DNA of 64,000 bases from CAXSBA01 sp965277105 (lineage in GTDB: Bacteria; Spirochaetota; UBA12135; COTS27; CAXSBA01), in assembly GCA_965277105.1 (NCBI GenBank), contig OZ255710.1:1302001-1366000 (forward strand), in the 5' to 3' direction. The position numbers were made by a program, and so were the translations under genes. The first letter of the stretch is position 1, and each line of letters opens with the position of its first letter. Below, piece after piece: positions 52,928 through 62,061 of this stretch. The notes beneath the pieces were generated by a model, which saw nothing but the letters and a program-made list of their open reading frames with translations, searched no databases and was not told the DNA's origin.

Positions 52928-54188
52928 ACCAATCTAATGTTTTATAATAGTTATTTAAGTTAGTTTTACTTACTATTGGAATGTAAGTATTAAGTCCATA
53001 AATTTTTTCACTAGAAATAGAGTTGAGGATGCTTTTATTTTTTTGATTATAAATAACCACTTTGTTAAAAGTATTGATAAAACTATCTCTTATAAATCTA
53101 TTACCATAACTACTACTCTCACTGCTCTCATCAAAAAAAGTCATCAAATCGTGTTTGACTTCGACATAGTCTTCTACTAAAGTTGGACTAGTAGTATAAG
53201 TTAAATAAACCTGGTTAGTAATAATGGTTATATTGTTGGTTATATAACTTTTTAGCTGGACTGCTAATTCTTCTAAAAAAGCAGTTTTTACTAAGGACAT
53301 TTGCGCTGTAGTTTTATAAGGAATAGTTTGGTTGTTGTAATAATTTTTAAAAGCATTTATTACTTTTTTTAAATTATTTTCTAAATTACTTGGATTACTT
53401 TCTAAAAGAAAAGGCAAAACAGTATCATAAGGCATGCCTTCTACCATAATCTCCGTTTGGGAAGATAAAATGTAATCTGTATAATTACGTAATTCAAAAG
53501 CTACTTCAACATCTCCCATATAACAAGCATCAAAAATAACGTAATTTAATTTATCTATAGCATTAGAGCTAAGCGAATTAGAAATAGCTCCAACAAATCC
53601 TTTAATAGGCATTTCACTATAAGAAGATGTATAGTCTAGCCCAAATGTTTTAGTAGGATATTTTCCTCCTTTGTAAAGACGGTCTCCAGTAGCAACGGAA
53701 TTTAAGGGAAGCCAACCGGTACCATGAGACCAAACAATTAAAGAATAATTATTTGCGGGATAGTTTTTAAAAGAGAAATCGAGAACTTCTTTTAAGGTAT
53801 TAGACGAAGAAGAATCTTTTTCCCCTAATATACTAACTATTTTAGAATCAATTCTTTGAGGGTTAGGATCATTCCCCACTTCAAAAATTACGCTATAATC
53901 AGGAGTAGCGCCTGATGCTCTATCCCAATACACTAAAACATAGTTATTTGAATGATATTGATGAGAAGAATTGGTATTAAACCCTTTTTCAATTTCGTGT
54001 ATATCATTTAAAGAAAAGCTATCTAAATTATTATCTGCATTAATGTAAATAATAATAGTATTTTCTTTATGGGCTTTTTCACTTTGTGGTTCTAAAGGCA
54101 AAGTAGTGTAGTTAACGTCTTCTGAAAGGCAGCTCATAAAAAAAACCAAGCAACTAAAAGCAAGTTTTTTTCTAAAAAATAACCCCAT
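52893..54188 (-). CDS. Clostripain-family (C11) cysteine peptidase lipoprotein
   Basis: 431 residues. Lipobox FFMSC at Cys20. The caspase-like core has a strand TIIIYINADNNLDSFSLNDIHEIEKG, the catalytic His155 in SLIVWSHGTGWLPL and Cys222 in YVIFDACYMGDVEVAFELR, followed by YILSSQTEIMVEGMPY. Both catalytic residues of the C11 family are present. Clostripain-type enzymes cut after arginine and often mature by self-cleavage; here the lipid anchor would keep it on a membrane surface. It is the fourth of five consecutive lipoprotein genes; the gap to the gene before is 1 base. Confidence 0.85.
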   Translation of the reverse strand: MGLFFRKKLAFSCLVFFMSCLSEDVNYTTLPLEPQSEKAHKENTIIIYINADNNLDSFSLNDIHEIEKGFNTNSSHQYHSNNYVLVYWDRASGATPDYSVIFEVGNDPNPQRIDSKIVSILGEKDSSSSNTLKEVLDFSFKNYPANNYSLIVWSHGTGWLPLNSVATGDRLYKGGKYPTKTFGLDYTSSYSEMPIKGFVGAISNSLSSNAIDKLNYVIFDACYMGDVEVAFELRNYTDYILSSQTEIMVEGMPYDTVLPFLLESNPSNLENNLKKVINAFKNYYNNQTIPYKTTAQMSLVKTAFLEELAVQLKSYITNNITIITNQVYLTYTTSPTLVEDYVEVKHDLMTFFDESSESSSYGNRFIRDSFINTFNKVVIYNQKNKSILNSISSEKIYGLNTYIPIVSKTNLNNYYKTLDWYAKSGFNFYFQ

Positions 54189-54189
54189 A

Positions 54190-54675
54190 CTATTTTATCT
54201 TCCCGTTTTTATCGACAATTATTCTTGTGGTTATATCATTTAAATATCTGTAGGATATCGATCCTCCTCCTCCTTCAGGACCGAAAGAAAAAATCTTACT
54301 AATAACTTTGTTATTTATTGTTTCCGCTAAAACAAAATATACTTTGTTATCTTTATAACCAAATCCTGTAAAAGAAATATTAAAAGAAAACTGAGGGCTC
54401 GTATTAGTTACTGCAATATTTTCAACTTTTTGATTCTGCTCGCTTTTTTCAGCTAACTGTTTTCGTAAATCAGGCAAAGGAGTAGTTAAAGTTTTATTCG
54501 GAATATTTCTCATACTAGGGAAAACATAAACATTAACCTCTTTCAATTCTTCTTTATATTGGTTCTCTACTAAAAAATTCACTATATAATCATCATCTAA
54601 TTCACCACATGACATTAAACTACAGCTTATTAAAGCGAACAATAAAACTTTAAAAAACAACAAAATTTTATTCAC
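54190..54675 (-). CDS. Lipoprotein of the cysteine-peptidase cluster
   Basis: 161 residues. The signal region has two possible lipobox cysteines (ISC at 18, LMSC at 23, the second fitting better). The mature protein is beta-rich (YIVNFLVENQYKEELKEVNVYVFPSM, VYFVLAETINNKVISKIFSFG) with a GGGGS stretch near the C-terminus. Family not recognised. It sits 2 bases after the 54678 gene and 1 base before the C11 peptidase, so co-expression is almost certain; it could be an inhibitor, chaperone or partner. Confidence 0.65.
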   Translation of the reverse strand: MNKILLFFKVLLFALISCSLMSCGELDDDYIVNFLVENQYKEELKEVNVYVFPSMRNIPNKTLTTPLPDLRKQLAEKSEQNQKVENIAVTNTSPQFSFNISFTGFGYKDNKVYFVLAETINNKVISKIFSFGPEGGGGSISYRYLNDITTRIIVDKNGKIK

Positions 54676-54677
54676 TT

Positions 54678-55454
54678 TTAAAAACGAAGCTCTAAAGCTT
54701 TAGTTTGATTAGGATAGCAATAATAGCCATTTTTATTAATGTCATTAGTAATTGATAAACTAACTACTCCCTCAGCATTAGCTGGCAAAAAGATATTCAC
54801 CTCGGGGAAATGGCATTGATCTTGTTTCACTTTAAAATAATTAGTTAGCATACTAAAGGTTAGATTATGGACCTCTCGGTAAATAAAGTTTTTACTTAAG
54901 CTTTCGTTAGTGCTATTAATCGCAATAGCAGGGATTTTTAGCTGAAGTTGCTCATTAGTTGATTGATTTTTTAACTCAAAAACTAATTTGTCTTTTAAAA
55001 AAGAATTTTCTTCGTCAAGAGCAAAATGATAACTCTTTCCACTAGCATCCCAAACCCTCTCTATTTTAAACCAATAAAGAATGTTATAAACCGGAGTTTC
55101 TCCATTAATAGAAAAAGAGTTCCGATAAGAATGATAATGATAATGGGTAAAATCAAAACTAATTAATGAAGCAAGCTGATTTAAATAGTCAATGGCCCCT
55201 GTAGTATAAAGAGAATAGCCATTAATAACTTGATTATCATATTCAGGGAAATCATCAAATTTTTTAATGGTGTAACTAGCTTTTTCATTGTTTATCGCCT
55301 GGATAAAATTAGCAAAATAAATATAATCGTTATCAAAGTCACTATACGGAGATCCACTCGTGTAAGTGCATCCACTGAAAACTAAAAAAATCAACAGCAA
55401 AGCAAATTTTGTTATTCTTTTAGCCAACCAGTAAAAAACACTATCAATAATCAA
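54678..55454 (-). CDS. Lipoprotein of the cysteine-peptidase cluster
   Basis: 258 residues, TTG start at 55454 with GAAG six bases upstream. The signal peptide ends VFSGC (lipobox, Cys29). The mature sequence has aromatic-rich segments (DFTHYHYHSYRNSF, YNILYWFKIERVWDASGKSYHF) and reads mostly beta. It ends with an NDINKNGYYCYPNQTKALELRF motif with a cysteine that could pair with the one in KQDQCHFPEV. I recognise no family. It is 34 bases after the large protease-like gene. Confidence 0.65.
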   Translation of the reverse strand: MIIDSVFYWLAKRITKFALLLIFLVFSGCTYTSGSPYSDFDNDYIYFANFIQAINNEKASYTIKKFDDFPEYDNQVINGYSLYTTGAIDYLNQLASLISFDFTHYHYHSYRNSFSINGETPVYNILYWFKIERVWDASGKSYHFALDEENSFLKDKLVFELKNQSTNEQLQLKIPAIAINSTNESLSKNFIYREVHNLTFSMLTNYFKVKQDQCHFPEVNIFLPANAEGVVSLSITNDINKNGYYCYPNQTKALELRF

Positions 55455-55488
55455 ATTTTTCTTCTTTATTTAAATTTAGTTTTATTTT

Positions 55489-58266
55489 TCATTCAAACTT
55501 TAGCTCGGAAATCGTAATGGTGTCTCCTTCGCTTTCCCTTAAATTATTTTTTGTATCCCTATGAATACCTGGCTTTCCTAATATTTTTATGGTATTGATT
55601 GTTTTATTAACAGGAATTTCCACATAAGGATAAGTTCCGCTTTTCCGATAATGACTTTCTCTAATTGTAAGCAAACGCTTCCCATTGATGAAAATCTCAT
55701 CACTAACTAAAGTTCCCCATTTGTCTGAGTTTTTTTTACGGTCATAGATTCTAATTTTTTCAGTCTTACGTGGTTTTTCAAAATCAATTTGAACGTAATT
55801 TTCCCCTAATTTAGCTTTATAGACTTCCCCATTATTGTAAGGATGTGTATTATCAGTAGTCTTAAAAAAAGTATTCATTTTACCATCAAACAAAGCATCC
55901 ACAACGTTAGTAGTGCTTTCGCTAGATTTCCCTGTATAAGTTATATCTCTGGCTTCTTTCTCACTATCACCAAGCATAATCAATTCACTGATAGCTAAAT
56001 GATTCTTCATTTTTTTTCCATGCATATTACTAGTTGTATTAATAAGCCTATCGAGATTTGCTAAATTTTTACTATGACCAAGAGTTGGACTATCCTTAGG
56101 GGCAATGGCTACAATATAACCATTATTATAACTTGGTTCTCCTAAATTAAAGTCAAGGGTAACAGATTTATCAGTAGTATCATAATCCGCTTCTTTAATA
56201 CTCATACCTTTTATAGGATAATAAGCTCTTGTAATAGGATCATAAATATAGACATTAACATAGTCCCCCACTAAACTCCCCCAATATTCATCTTTTCTAT
56301 CATGAATGATAATTCTTTTTAAAGACTTAAAATAAGTTCTATCCCATTGAAAAGTACTAAATCCCGGCTCTTTAGAATCGCCTACCACATGAAATATAAC
56401 AGGGTTTTGTAGATTATTATCATAGAAAGTAGATAATATAGCACTTGGACTTAATTCGTTAATTTCTCTTAATTGTCTTATAACAAGACCATCTGTTGTA
56501 TACCTTCTTTTAGGCTCATCAATAATCACCGCTTTAGTCCGCTCAGGCCGTTCAATATAAGATCCCTTCTTTACAACCCTATAAGTAAAACCAAAAAAGT
56601 TGGATTCTTTTGAAAGACTTTCCCAGTAAGGTCTATAAGCATGATGTTGACTATCAACCCCATTATCATAAACTAATATTCTTTTACTAGTAATATATGA
56701 AAATAGACTCCTAGTGCTTTTACACCACCTGAGTTTAATTCTAAACCATCTAAACTTTATACCACAAACATAAGAAATAAAAGCATAGGCTTGTTTTACG
56801 CGATATTTTGCTCCAATAATTGCTCGAATATGATACCCTCCTTTATTTACTCCTAATCGAACAGAAACACCAGGCATATCCCTAAAAACAACATGCTGGG
56901 CTGTGTCTTGTTTAAAATAGCTATATTTAATCTTATATCTTCCACCAACTCTATTCATACCACGATTATAGTTGTGAGGCCAACTAACTCCTCCTGAAAG
57001 AGGTTCATAAGTCTTTAACCCCCTAGCCATATCGTAGTATAGCCCACCATCTCCTGTCTTAGGATGATAACTTTCACTATAAATTATTGGCAGAATATGC
57101 CTTAATCCTTGAAAGTAGGAAGTATCACCACTATGACTTGGAGTAAGGGAAAAAACTCTAGTTTTCTCTTCTTCTTTATAATTCTTTTTTTTTTCTTCTT
57201 CTAGATCATAATAACCATCAGAACTTTTATTATATAAATCAACCCCTTTATAAGTGCGATCTAGTCCAGCGGTAATCATAGAAAAAGCTGTAGGGCCACA
57301 CCATCCTTGCCATATAGTACGTCGTACGTTTGGATCTTTAAAAGCGGTTACTTCATGATGACGATATGCCGCAGTCCTAGTACCAAAACCAACGTAAAAA
57401 AACTTACTACTGCCAGCCATTGCTTCTTCTAAGAATTCATCGGTAGCATTAACATTAGTCAATATAGGTTCTATATTCGTTAAAATGGTGTAAAATTCTT
57501 CTGATTCTTTTTTCATTTCTTCTTGTTCAATGGCATGACTTCTGTTGTACTCCCCTAAAAAATCACTAGTATCACCCATCTCATTCATTGCCTCTTGTTC
57601 TTCAGGGGTGAGCTTGTTATAGTATTCATCCATATTATCAAAAAAATCTATTGGGTCTTGGCTCTCACCAGTTTCGGGGTCAATAGTAGCATTAACTGCA
57701 TCACCTGATTTACTAAGCATCCCATATAAAACCACAGGATAGCTGTTGTCTACCACTTCATAGCCAGTACCATTCCCAGCTTTAGCAGAGAAAGAGGCAT
57801 AATTACGCACAAAAGGAAGAACGTTCCTCACACCGTCGGTTATTCCTTTTAAAAAAGCATAGGTAGTGATAGTTCCTAATGCCTCTCCTTTACCATTGAT
57901 AACAATAAATTCATAATATTTAGGTTCAGAAGTTTCTGCATCATAAATAACTATAGGTCTCTCAGATAAATAGGTACCAAACCAATTTTGTTCTTCGCGA
58001 ATAGTTGCTAAATGCATAACGGCTAAAGCCCTAGCTGTTTTCCAGTGTAAAAGTAAACTCGTAGAAGTTAGTGCATTCAAAGTAGATTTAGAAGCAAAAG
58101 GGATATCTCTATCTACTAAAGCTTGTGCATTTTTTAATTTAATATCACTAGTAACGGAAGAAGAAGTAAGGACGACATTACTTTCTTCATCAAACAAAGA
58201 ACAAGATGCAAATATTAAAATTAAAGAAAAATAAATAAAGGTTTTAAAACAAACAATTTTTTTCAT
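55489..58266 (-). CDS. Large lipoprotein: papain/C39-like cysteine peptidase with two discoidin-like domains
   Basis: 925 residues. Lipobox IFASC at Cys22. Residues about 100-190 resemble a cysteine-protease pro-region (RPIVIYDAETSEPKYYEF..GEALGTIT). The catalytic fold spans about 300-560: WQGWCGPTAFSMITAGL (Cys323, Gln320), GGYHIRAIIGA (His479) and ILVYDNGVDSQHHAYRPYWE (Asp534/Asn535). Two related beta-sandwich domains follow (about 596-766 and 773-925): RIIIHDRKDEYWGSLVGD pairs with KIRIYDRKKNSDKWGTLVSD, and each ends ISEL. The layout suggests a surface peptidase with carbohydrate- or surface-binding modules. First gene of the lipoprotein cluster, with its own promoter. Confidence 0.75.
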   Translation of the reverse strand: MKKIVCFKTFIYFSLILIFASCSLFDEESNVVLTSSSVTSDIKLKNAQALVDRDIPFASKSTLNALTSTSLLLHWKTARALAVMHLATIREEQNWFGTYLSERPIVIYDAETSEPKYYEFIVINGKGEALGTITTYAFLKGITDGVRNVLPFVRNYASFSAKAGNGTGYEVVDNSYPVVLYGMLSKSGDAVNATIDPETGESQDPIDFFDNMDEYYNKLTPEEQEAMNEMGDTSDFLGEYNRSHAIEQEEMKKESEEFYTILTNIEPILTNVNATDEFLEEAMAGSSKFFYVGFGTRTAAYRHHEVTAFKDPNVRRTIWQGWCGPTAFSMITAGLDRTYKGVDLYNKSSDGYYDLEEEKKKNYKEEEKTRVFSLTPSHSGDTSYFQGLRHILPIIYSESYHPKTGDGGLYYDMARGLKTYEPLSGGVSWPHNYNRGMNRVGGRYKIKYSYFKQDTAQHVVFRDMPGVSVRLGVNKGGYHIRAIIGAKYRVKQAYAFISYVCGIKFRWFRIKLRWCKSTRSLFSYITSKRILVYDNGVDSQHHAYRPYWESLSKESNFFGFTYRVVKKGSYIERPERTKAVIIDEPKRRYTTDGLVIRQLREINELSPSAILSTFYDNNLQNPVIFHVVGDSKEPGFSTFQWDRTYFKSLKRIIIHDRKDEYWGSLVGDYVNVYIYDPITRAYYPIKGMSIKEADYDTTDKSVTLDFNLGEPSYNNGYIVAIAPKDSPTLGHSKNLANLDRLINTTSNMHGKKMKNHLAISELIMLGDSEKEARDITYTGKSSESTTNVVDALFDGKMNTFFKTTDNTHPYNNGEVYKAKLGENYVQIDFEKPRKTEKIRIYDRKKNSDKWGTLVSDEIFINGKRLLTIRESHYRKSGTYPYVEIPVNKTINTIKILGKPGIHRDTKNNLRESEGDTITISELKFE

Positions 58267-58279
58267 AGGAATAATTCCT
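58267..58279 (-). promoter_or_regulatory. Inverted repeat over the Shine-Dalgarno site of the 925-residue gene
   Basis: AGGAAT-A-ATTCCT directly precedes the ATG. In RNA it could form a five-pair stem with a UAA loop that hides the AGGA ribosome-binding bases. It may tune translation, or be a protein-binding palindrome. Confidence 0.4.
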
Positions 58280-58294
58280 TTAACTATTTAGAGA

Positions 58295-58323
58295 AAAATA
58301 TCATGATTCCTAAATTATGTCAA
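58295..58323 (-). promoter_or_regulatory. Promoter of the lipoprotein/cysteine-peptidase cluster
   Basis: On the reverse strand a perfect -35 TTGACA (58318-58323) and -10 TATTTT (58295-58300) are separated by 17 bases, with TGA just before the -10 (extended -10). The start would be near 58288, leaving a leader of about 22 bases that carries AAAGGA (58276-58281) nine bases before the ATG at 58266. Confidence 0.75.
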
Positions 58324-58340
58324 GTTTTTTTAAAAAAAAT

Positions 58341-59156
58341 CTAAAAACTTACCACTATAAGCACCACCCCCAACCCCAAGAGATAATAAGAAAACCAATG
58401 CAGATGATTATTAATAGTTAGGCGATAGAGAATTTTTAAAGCCACCCAACCACTAATAAAAGAAAAAAGAAAAGCAGTGAGAAGAGCTGGGTATTCCCCT
58501 TGGAGAGAAAAAAAAACTTCGTTATTTTTATAAATATTTTTTGCTTCTAATAAAAAAGCCCCTAAAAAAATAGGTAGCCCAATGAAAAAAGAAAAAATAA
58601 AAGCCGCTTCTCTTTTTATCCCTAAAAGAAGGGCAGTGACAATCGTCATCCCTGATCTAGAAATTCCCGGCAGCAAGGCCAACGCCTGCATAAAACCAAT
58701 CGCAAGTGATTTTCGTTTGCTCAAATTATCCAAAGTAAGATAACCATTTTTTAAGAACTTACTCATAAACAAATACCCACCGGTAATCAAAAAACAAAAA
58801 CCAAGAAAAAAAAAACTCTCTCCTAGAAATAAAAAAACCAATTTTTCTTGAAAAATAAAACCTAAAATAATAGTAGGAATAACCGCTAGGATAATTTTTA
58901 TTAAAAGCAAAAGATTTTCCCCAACTTTTTTGTAGGCTATTTCTTGGTACGCTTCTTTAAGTAATCTCTTTAAATCGTTTCGAAAAAAAATCACTACCGC
59001 AAAAAAAGTACCAAGATGAAAAACCACATTATAAAAGAAAGCATGATCGGTAAAATCTAATAGATTTTGGAGAAGTAAAATATGCCCCGAACTCGAAATG
59101 GGCAAAAACTCGCTTAATCCTTGAAAAAGAGCGAGTAGGACAACTCTAAAATCCAT
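58341..59156 (-). CDS. uppP: Undecaprenyl-diphosphatase UppP/BacA
   Basis: 271 residues with about eight spans. The catalytic regions are QGLSEFLPISSSGHILL (Glu and the SSSGH motif) and ALLPGISRSGMTIVTALLLG (PGxSRSG, Arg). It recycles undecaprenyl diphosphate to the carrier lipid used for peptidoglycan and LPS, matching murJ and lpxD elsewhere in the window. It starts 6 bases after purA. Confidence 0.97.
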   Translation of the reverse strand: MDFRVVLLALFQGLSEFLPISSSGHILLLQNLLDFTDHAFFYNVVFHLGTFFAVVIFFRNDLKRLLKEAYQEIAYKKVGENLLLLIKIILAVIPTIILGFIFQEKLVFLFLGESFFFLGFCFLITGGYLFMSKFLKNGYLTLDNLSKRKSLAIGFMQALALLPGISRSGMTIVTALLLGIKREAAFIFSFFIGLPIFLGAFLLEAKNIYKNNEVFFSLQGEYPALLTAFLFSFISGWVALKILYRLTINNHLHWFSYYLLGLGVVLIVVSF

Positions 59157-59162
59157 AAAAAA

Positions 59163-60443
59163 TTACAATTTTCGATGGATAATCATATGCTCGCGATCGG
59201 GGCCAGTAGAAATATAACTTATAGGGCAATCCAAATATTTTTCTAAAAAAAAGATAATTTTCTTAGCATTGTCCGGGAGCTTTTCTAACTTATTAATCCC
59301 ATAAATTTTTCCGGACCAAGTAGGGAAAGTTTTATACACTGGTTTGATTTTTTTTAGCACCTCATTATGGGTGGGGAAAGTATCTAGTTTTTTCCCTTTA
59401 TACAAATAATGGGTAGCTATTTTTATTTCATCATAGTGGTCAAAAATATCTAACTTGGTTAAGGCTATTTCACTAATGCCATTCACCATAATGGAGTATT
59501 TCGCTTGCACTCCGTCAAACCAACCACACTCTCGAGCTCTCCCAGTAGTAGCCCCAAACTCTTCACCTAGGGTTCGCATTTTTTCTAATTCTCGCTTATT
59601 GAGTTTAGTAGGCAAAACCCCCAGTCCTACCCGAGTTACATACGCCTTAAAAATCCCCACCACTTTTTTAATGGCAGTAGGCGGTACTCCCGTTCCGGCG
59701 CTAACTCCACCACTAATCGTAGAAGAGCTTGTAACGTAGGGGTAAGTTCCAAAATCAATATCTAATCCTAAACCTTGTGCTCCTTCGAAAAGAATTTTTT
59801 TATGAGAAAATTTATGCAGTAAATAAGCAGTGTTAACGATATTTTTTTTAAGTTTTTTAAAATAAAAAAAATTTTTTTTAATAATTTTCTCGATATTTTC
59901 TGAGGTGTAATTTTTAGGGTTTAACCAGTTTTTATTATATTCAATAGCTAAATTAATTTTCTTTTCTAAGAGTTTAGGGAATTCAAAGTCTTGCATCCTG
60001 ATACCAATACGAGCAATTTTATCCCGATAAGCCGGGCCTATGCCTTTTACTGTTGTCCCGATTTTGTTATGGTTTTTTTCTTCTATAGCTCGGTCAATTT
60101 CTAGATGATAATCAAAGACCAAAAAAGCATTATGACTAATATAAATTTCATTACTAATACCTTTTTCTTGCTTAATTTTATCGATTTCTTCCCATATTTT
60201 CTCTAAGTTTATCACCATTCCCGCCCCTAAGACGCAAATGGTTTTTGGGTTAAAAACCCCCGATGGCAAATGATGAAGAATGAATTTTTTATTGTTAAAA
60301 TAAATGGTATGTCCTGCGTTAGCTCCCCCTTGATAACGCACAACCACTTGATAATTCTCTGATAAAAAATCAATAACTTTAGCCTTCCCCTCATCTCCCC
60401 ACTGCCCGCCTAAAGCCACATCAGCTACTTTAAAATATTTCAT
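59163..60443 (-). CDS. purA: Adenylosuccinate synthetase
   Basis: 426 residues. VALGGQWGDEGKAKVIDFLSE is the GTP P-loop, but with Ala where most family members have GKGK. YQGGANAGHTI (catalytic His), KIGTTVKGIGPAYRDKIAR, EGAQGLGLDIDFGTYPYVTSSST, EFGATTGRARECGWFD and ISTGPDREHMI follow in order. It joins IMP and aspartate using GTP. I recall the GKAK variant from leptospiral PurA, so I treat it as a lineage marker and not a defect. It diverges from glnA. Confidence 0.96.
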   Translation of the reverse strand: MKYFKVADVALGGQWGDEGKAKVIDFLSENYQVVVRYQGGANAGHTIYFNNKKFILHHLPSGVFNPKTICVLGAGMVINLEKIWEEIDKIKQEKGISNEIYISHNAFLVFDYHLEIDRAIEEKNHNKIGTTVKGIGPAYRDKIARIGIRMQDFEFPKLLEKKINLAIEYNKNWLNPKNYTSENIEKIIKKNFFYFKKLKKNIVNTAYLLHKFSHKKILFEGAQGLGLDIDFGTYPYVTSSSTISGGVSAGTGVPPTAIKKVVGIFKAYVTRVGLGVLPTKLNKRELEKMRTLGEEFGATTGRARECGWFDGVQAKYSIMVNGISEIALTKLDIFDHYDEIKIATHYLYKGKKLDTFPTHNEVLKKIKPVYKTFPTWSGKIYGINKLEKLPDNAKKIIFFLEKYLDCPISYISTGPDREHMIIHRKL

Positions 60444-60602
60444 AAAGAAATTTTACTATAAAGGAGCATGCAACCGTTTTTCAAAAAAATAAAATATTTT
60501 TTTGAAATGTATTATATAATAATTATGTTCTTAATCTAAATCAAAAATGATTAAATTATTTAAATAATAAACACACTAAAAGAGGTTTTTATAAAAATAA
60601 AA
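60444..60602. promoter_or_regulatory. Divergent promoter region purA/glnA
   Basis: 159 bases of AT-rich spacer. ATTATATAAT (60511-60520) is a self-complementary double -10, giving TATAAT on both strands. Forward, TTGAAA (60502-60507) and TATGTT (60524-60529) are 16 bases apart and could serve glnA. I saw no sigma-54 GG-N10-GC element. Confidence 0.35.
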
Positions 60603-62021
60603 ATGGCAGAAAAAATAGATAATTTTGAAGATATTAATAAAGCAATAAAAGAAAACAATATTCAATTTATTGATTTTCTATTTGGGGATATGTTTGGGTT
60701 GCTCCATCATTTCACTTCTCCAGTTTCCTTTATTACTCAAGAAAGTTTTGAAGAAGGTGTTCCCTTCGATGGTTCTTCCATTAGGGCTTGGCAGAGTATT
60801 GATAAATCTGACATGCTTTTAAAGCCGGATATGTCGGCTTACTTTATAGATCCTTTTAGAGAAAGAAAAACCATGTGTTTTTTTAGCGATATTTATGATC
60901 CTAGAACTGGGTTACGCTATGAAAAAGATCCTCGCTCTATTTTACAAAACGCCATTGATTACCTAAAATCTACAGGAATTGGAGATGAGGTTTTTTTTGG
61001 ACCAGAACCAGAATTTTTCGTTTTTGACTCGGTTCGATATACCTCGCAAAAAAACATTGCTTTTTATCAATTAGAAAGCAACGAAGCACCTTGGACTTCT
61101 GACTATGAGGATTCTCTTGGTCATAAAATCTCTCATAAGGGAGGATATTTCCCGGTTAGTCCAGCTGATTCACTAACTGACTTTAGAAATGAAGTAGTGA
61201 GCCATCTAGAAGGAATGGGAGTGACTTCCGAAGTTCATCATCACGAAGTAGCCACTGCTGGACAGTGCGAAATAGGATTTAAATTTGCTGATGCTCTCTC
61301 TTCAGCAGATAATGTTAATAGATTAAAATATGCGGTTAAAAACACTGCTTTAAATTACAACAAAACTGCGACTTTTATGCCGAAACCAATATTTGAAGAT
61401 AATGGAAGTGGGATGCATGTTCACTTTTCTATTTGGAAAGATGGCAATAATCTCTTTGCTGGTAATGAGTATAGTATGCTCAGCAAAACAGCGATTTACG
61501 CTATTGGAGGTATATTAAAACACGGAAGGTCCATTCAGGCTTTTACTAATCCTACTGCTAATTCGTTTAAAAGGCTAATCCCCGGTTATGAAGCACCAGT
61601 AAAATTAGCGTACTCAGCAACTAATCGATCAGCCGCAGTTAGAATACCTTATACCTCAAGTGACAATAGCCGAAGGATTGAATTTCGTTGTCCAGATTCT
61701 TCTGGGTCTTCCTACTTAGCGTTTGCAGCCATTATCATGGCAGCTGCTGATGGGATTAAAAATCAGATTGATCCTGGAGCTCCTATGGATAAAAATATTT
61801 ATGACTTGCCCCCTGAAGAATTAGAAAATTTAGTTTCTACTTGTAGGGATCAAGAAGAATCAATCTCTGAGCTAGAAAATGATTTTAATTGGTTAAAAAA
61901 TGGTGATGTTTTTAGTGATGCTATGCTTAAGTCTTATATTGATTATAGAAAAGAATCAGAGATTTTACCATTAAAACTCAGGCCCAACCCACACGAGTTT
62001 GAGCTCTATTACAATATATAA
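60603..62021 (+). CDS. glnA: Glutamine synthetase type I
   Basis: 472 residues, the GSI length. DMFGLLHHF, VPFDGSSIRAW, GPEPEFFVFDSV, EVHHHEVATAGQCEIGFKF, NGSGMHVHFSIWKDG, NRSAAVRIP and RRIEFRCPDSSG carry the metal, glutamate and ATP residues. KNIYDLPPEELENL contains the tyrosine that GlnE adenylylates in GSI-beta enzymes, so nitrogen control by adenylylation is likely (inferred). It makes glutamine from glutamate and ammonia. It is monocistronic with a strong terminator at 62062. Confidence 0.97.
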   Translation: MAEKIDNFEDINKAIKENNIQFIDFLFGDMFGLLHHFTSPVSFITQESFEEGVPFDGSSIRAWQSIDKSDMLLKPDMSAYFIDPFRERKTMCFFSDIYDPRTGLRYEKDPRSILQNAIDYLKSTGIGDEVFFGPEPEFFVFDSVRYTSQKNIAFYQLESNEAPWTSDYEDSLGHKISHKGGYFPVSPADSLTDFRNEVVSHLEGMGVTSEVHHHEVATAGQCEIGFKFADALSSADNVNRLKYAVKNTALNYNKTATFMPKPIFEDNGSGMHVHFSIWKDGNNLFAGNEYSMLSKTAIYAIGGILKHGRSIQAFTNPTANSFKRLIPGYEAPVKLAYSATNRSAAVRIPYTSSDNSRRIEFRCPDSSGSSYLAFAAIIMAAADGIKNQIDPGAPMDKNIYDLPPEELENLVSTCRDQEESISELENDFNWLKNGDVFSDAMLKSYIDYRKESEILPLKLRPNPHEFELYYNI

Positions 62022-62061
62022 TCAAAAAATTTAACGATTTAAATAAAAGCGCGTTTATTTT

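Noticed and set aside
60444..60602. Search for a sigma-54 promoter before glnA
   Set aside because: No GG-N10-GC element visible.
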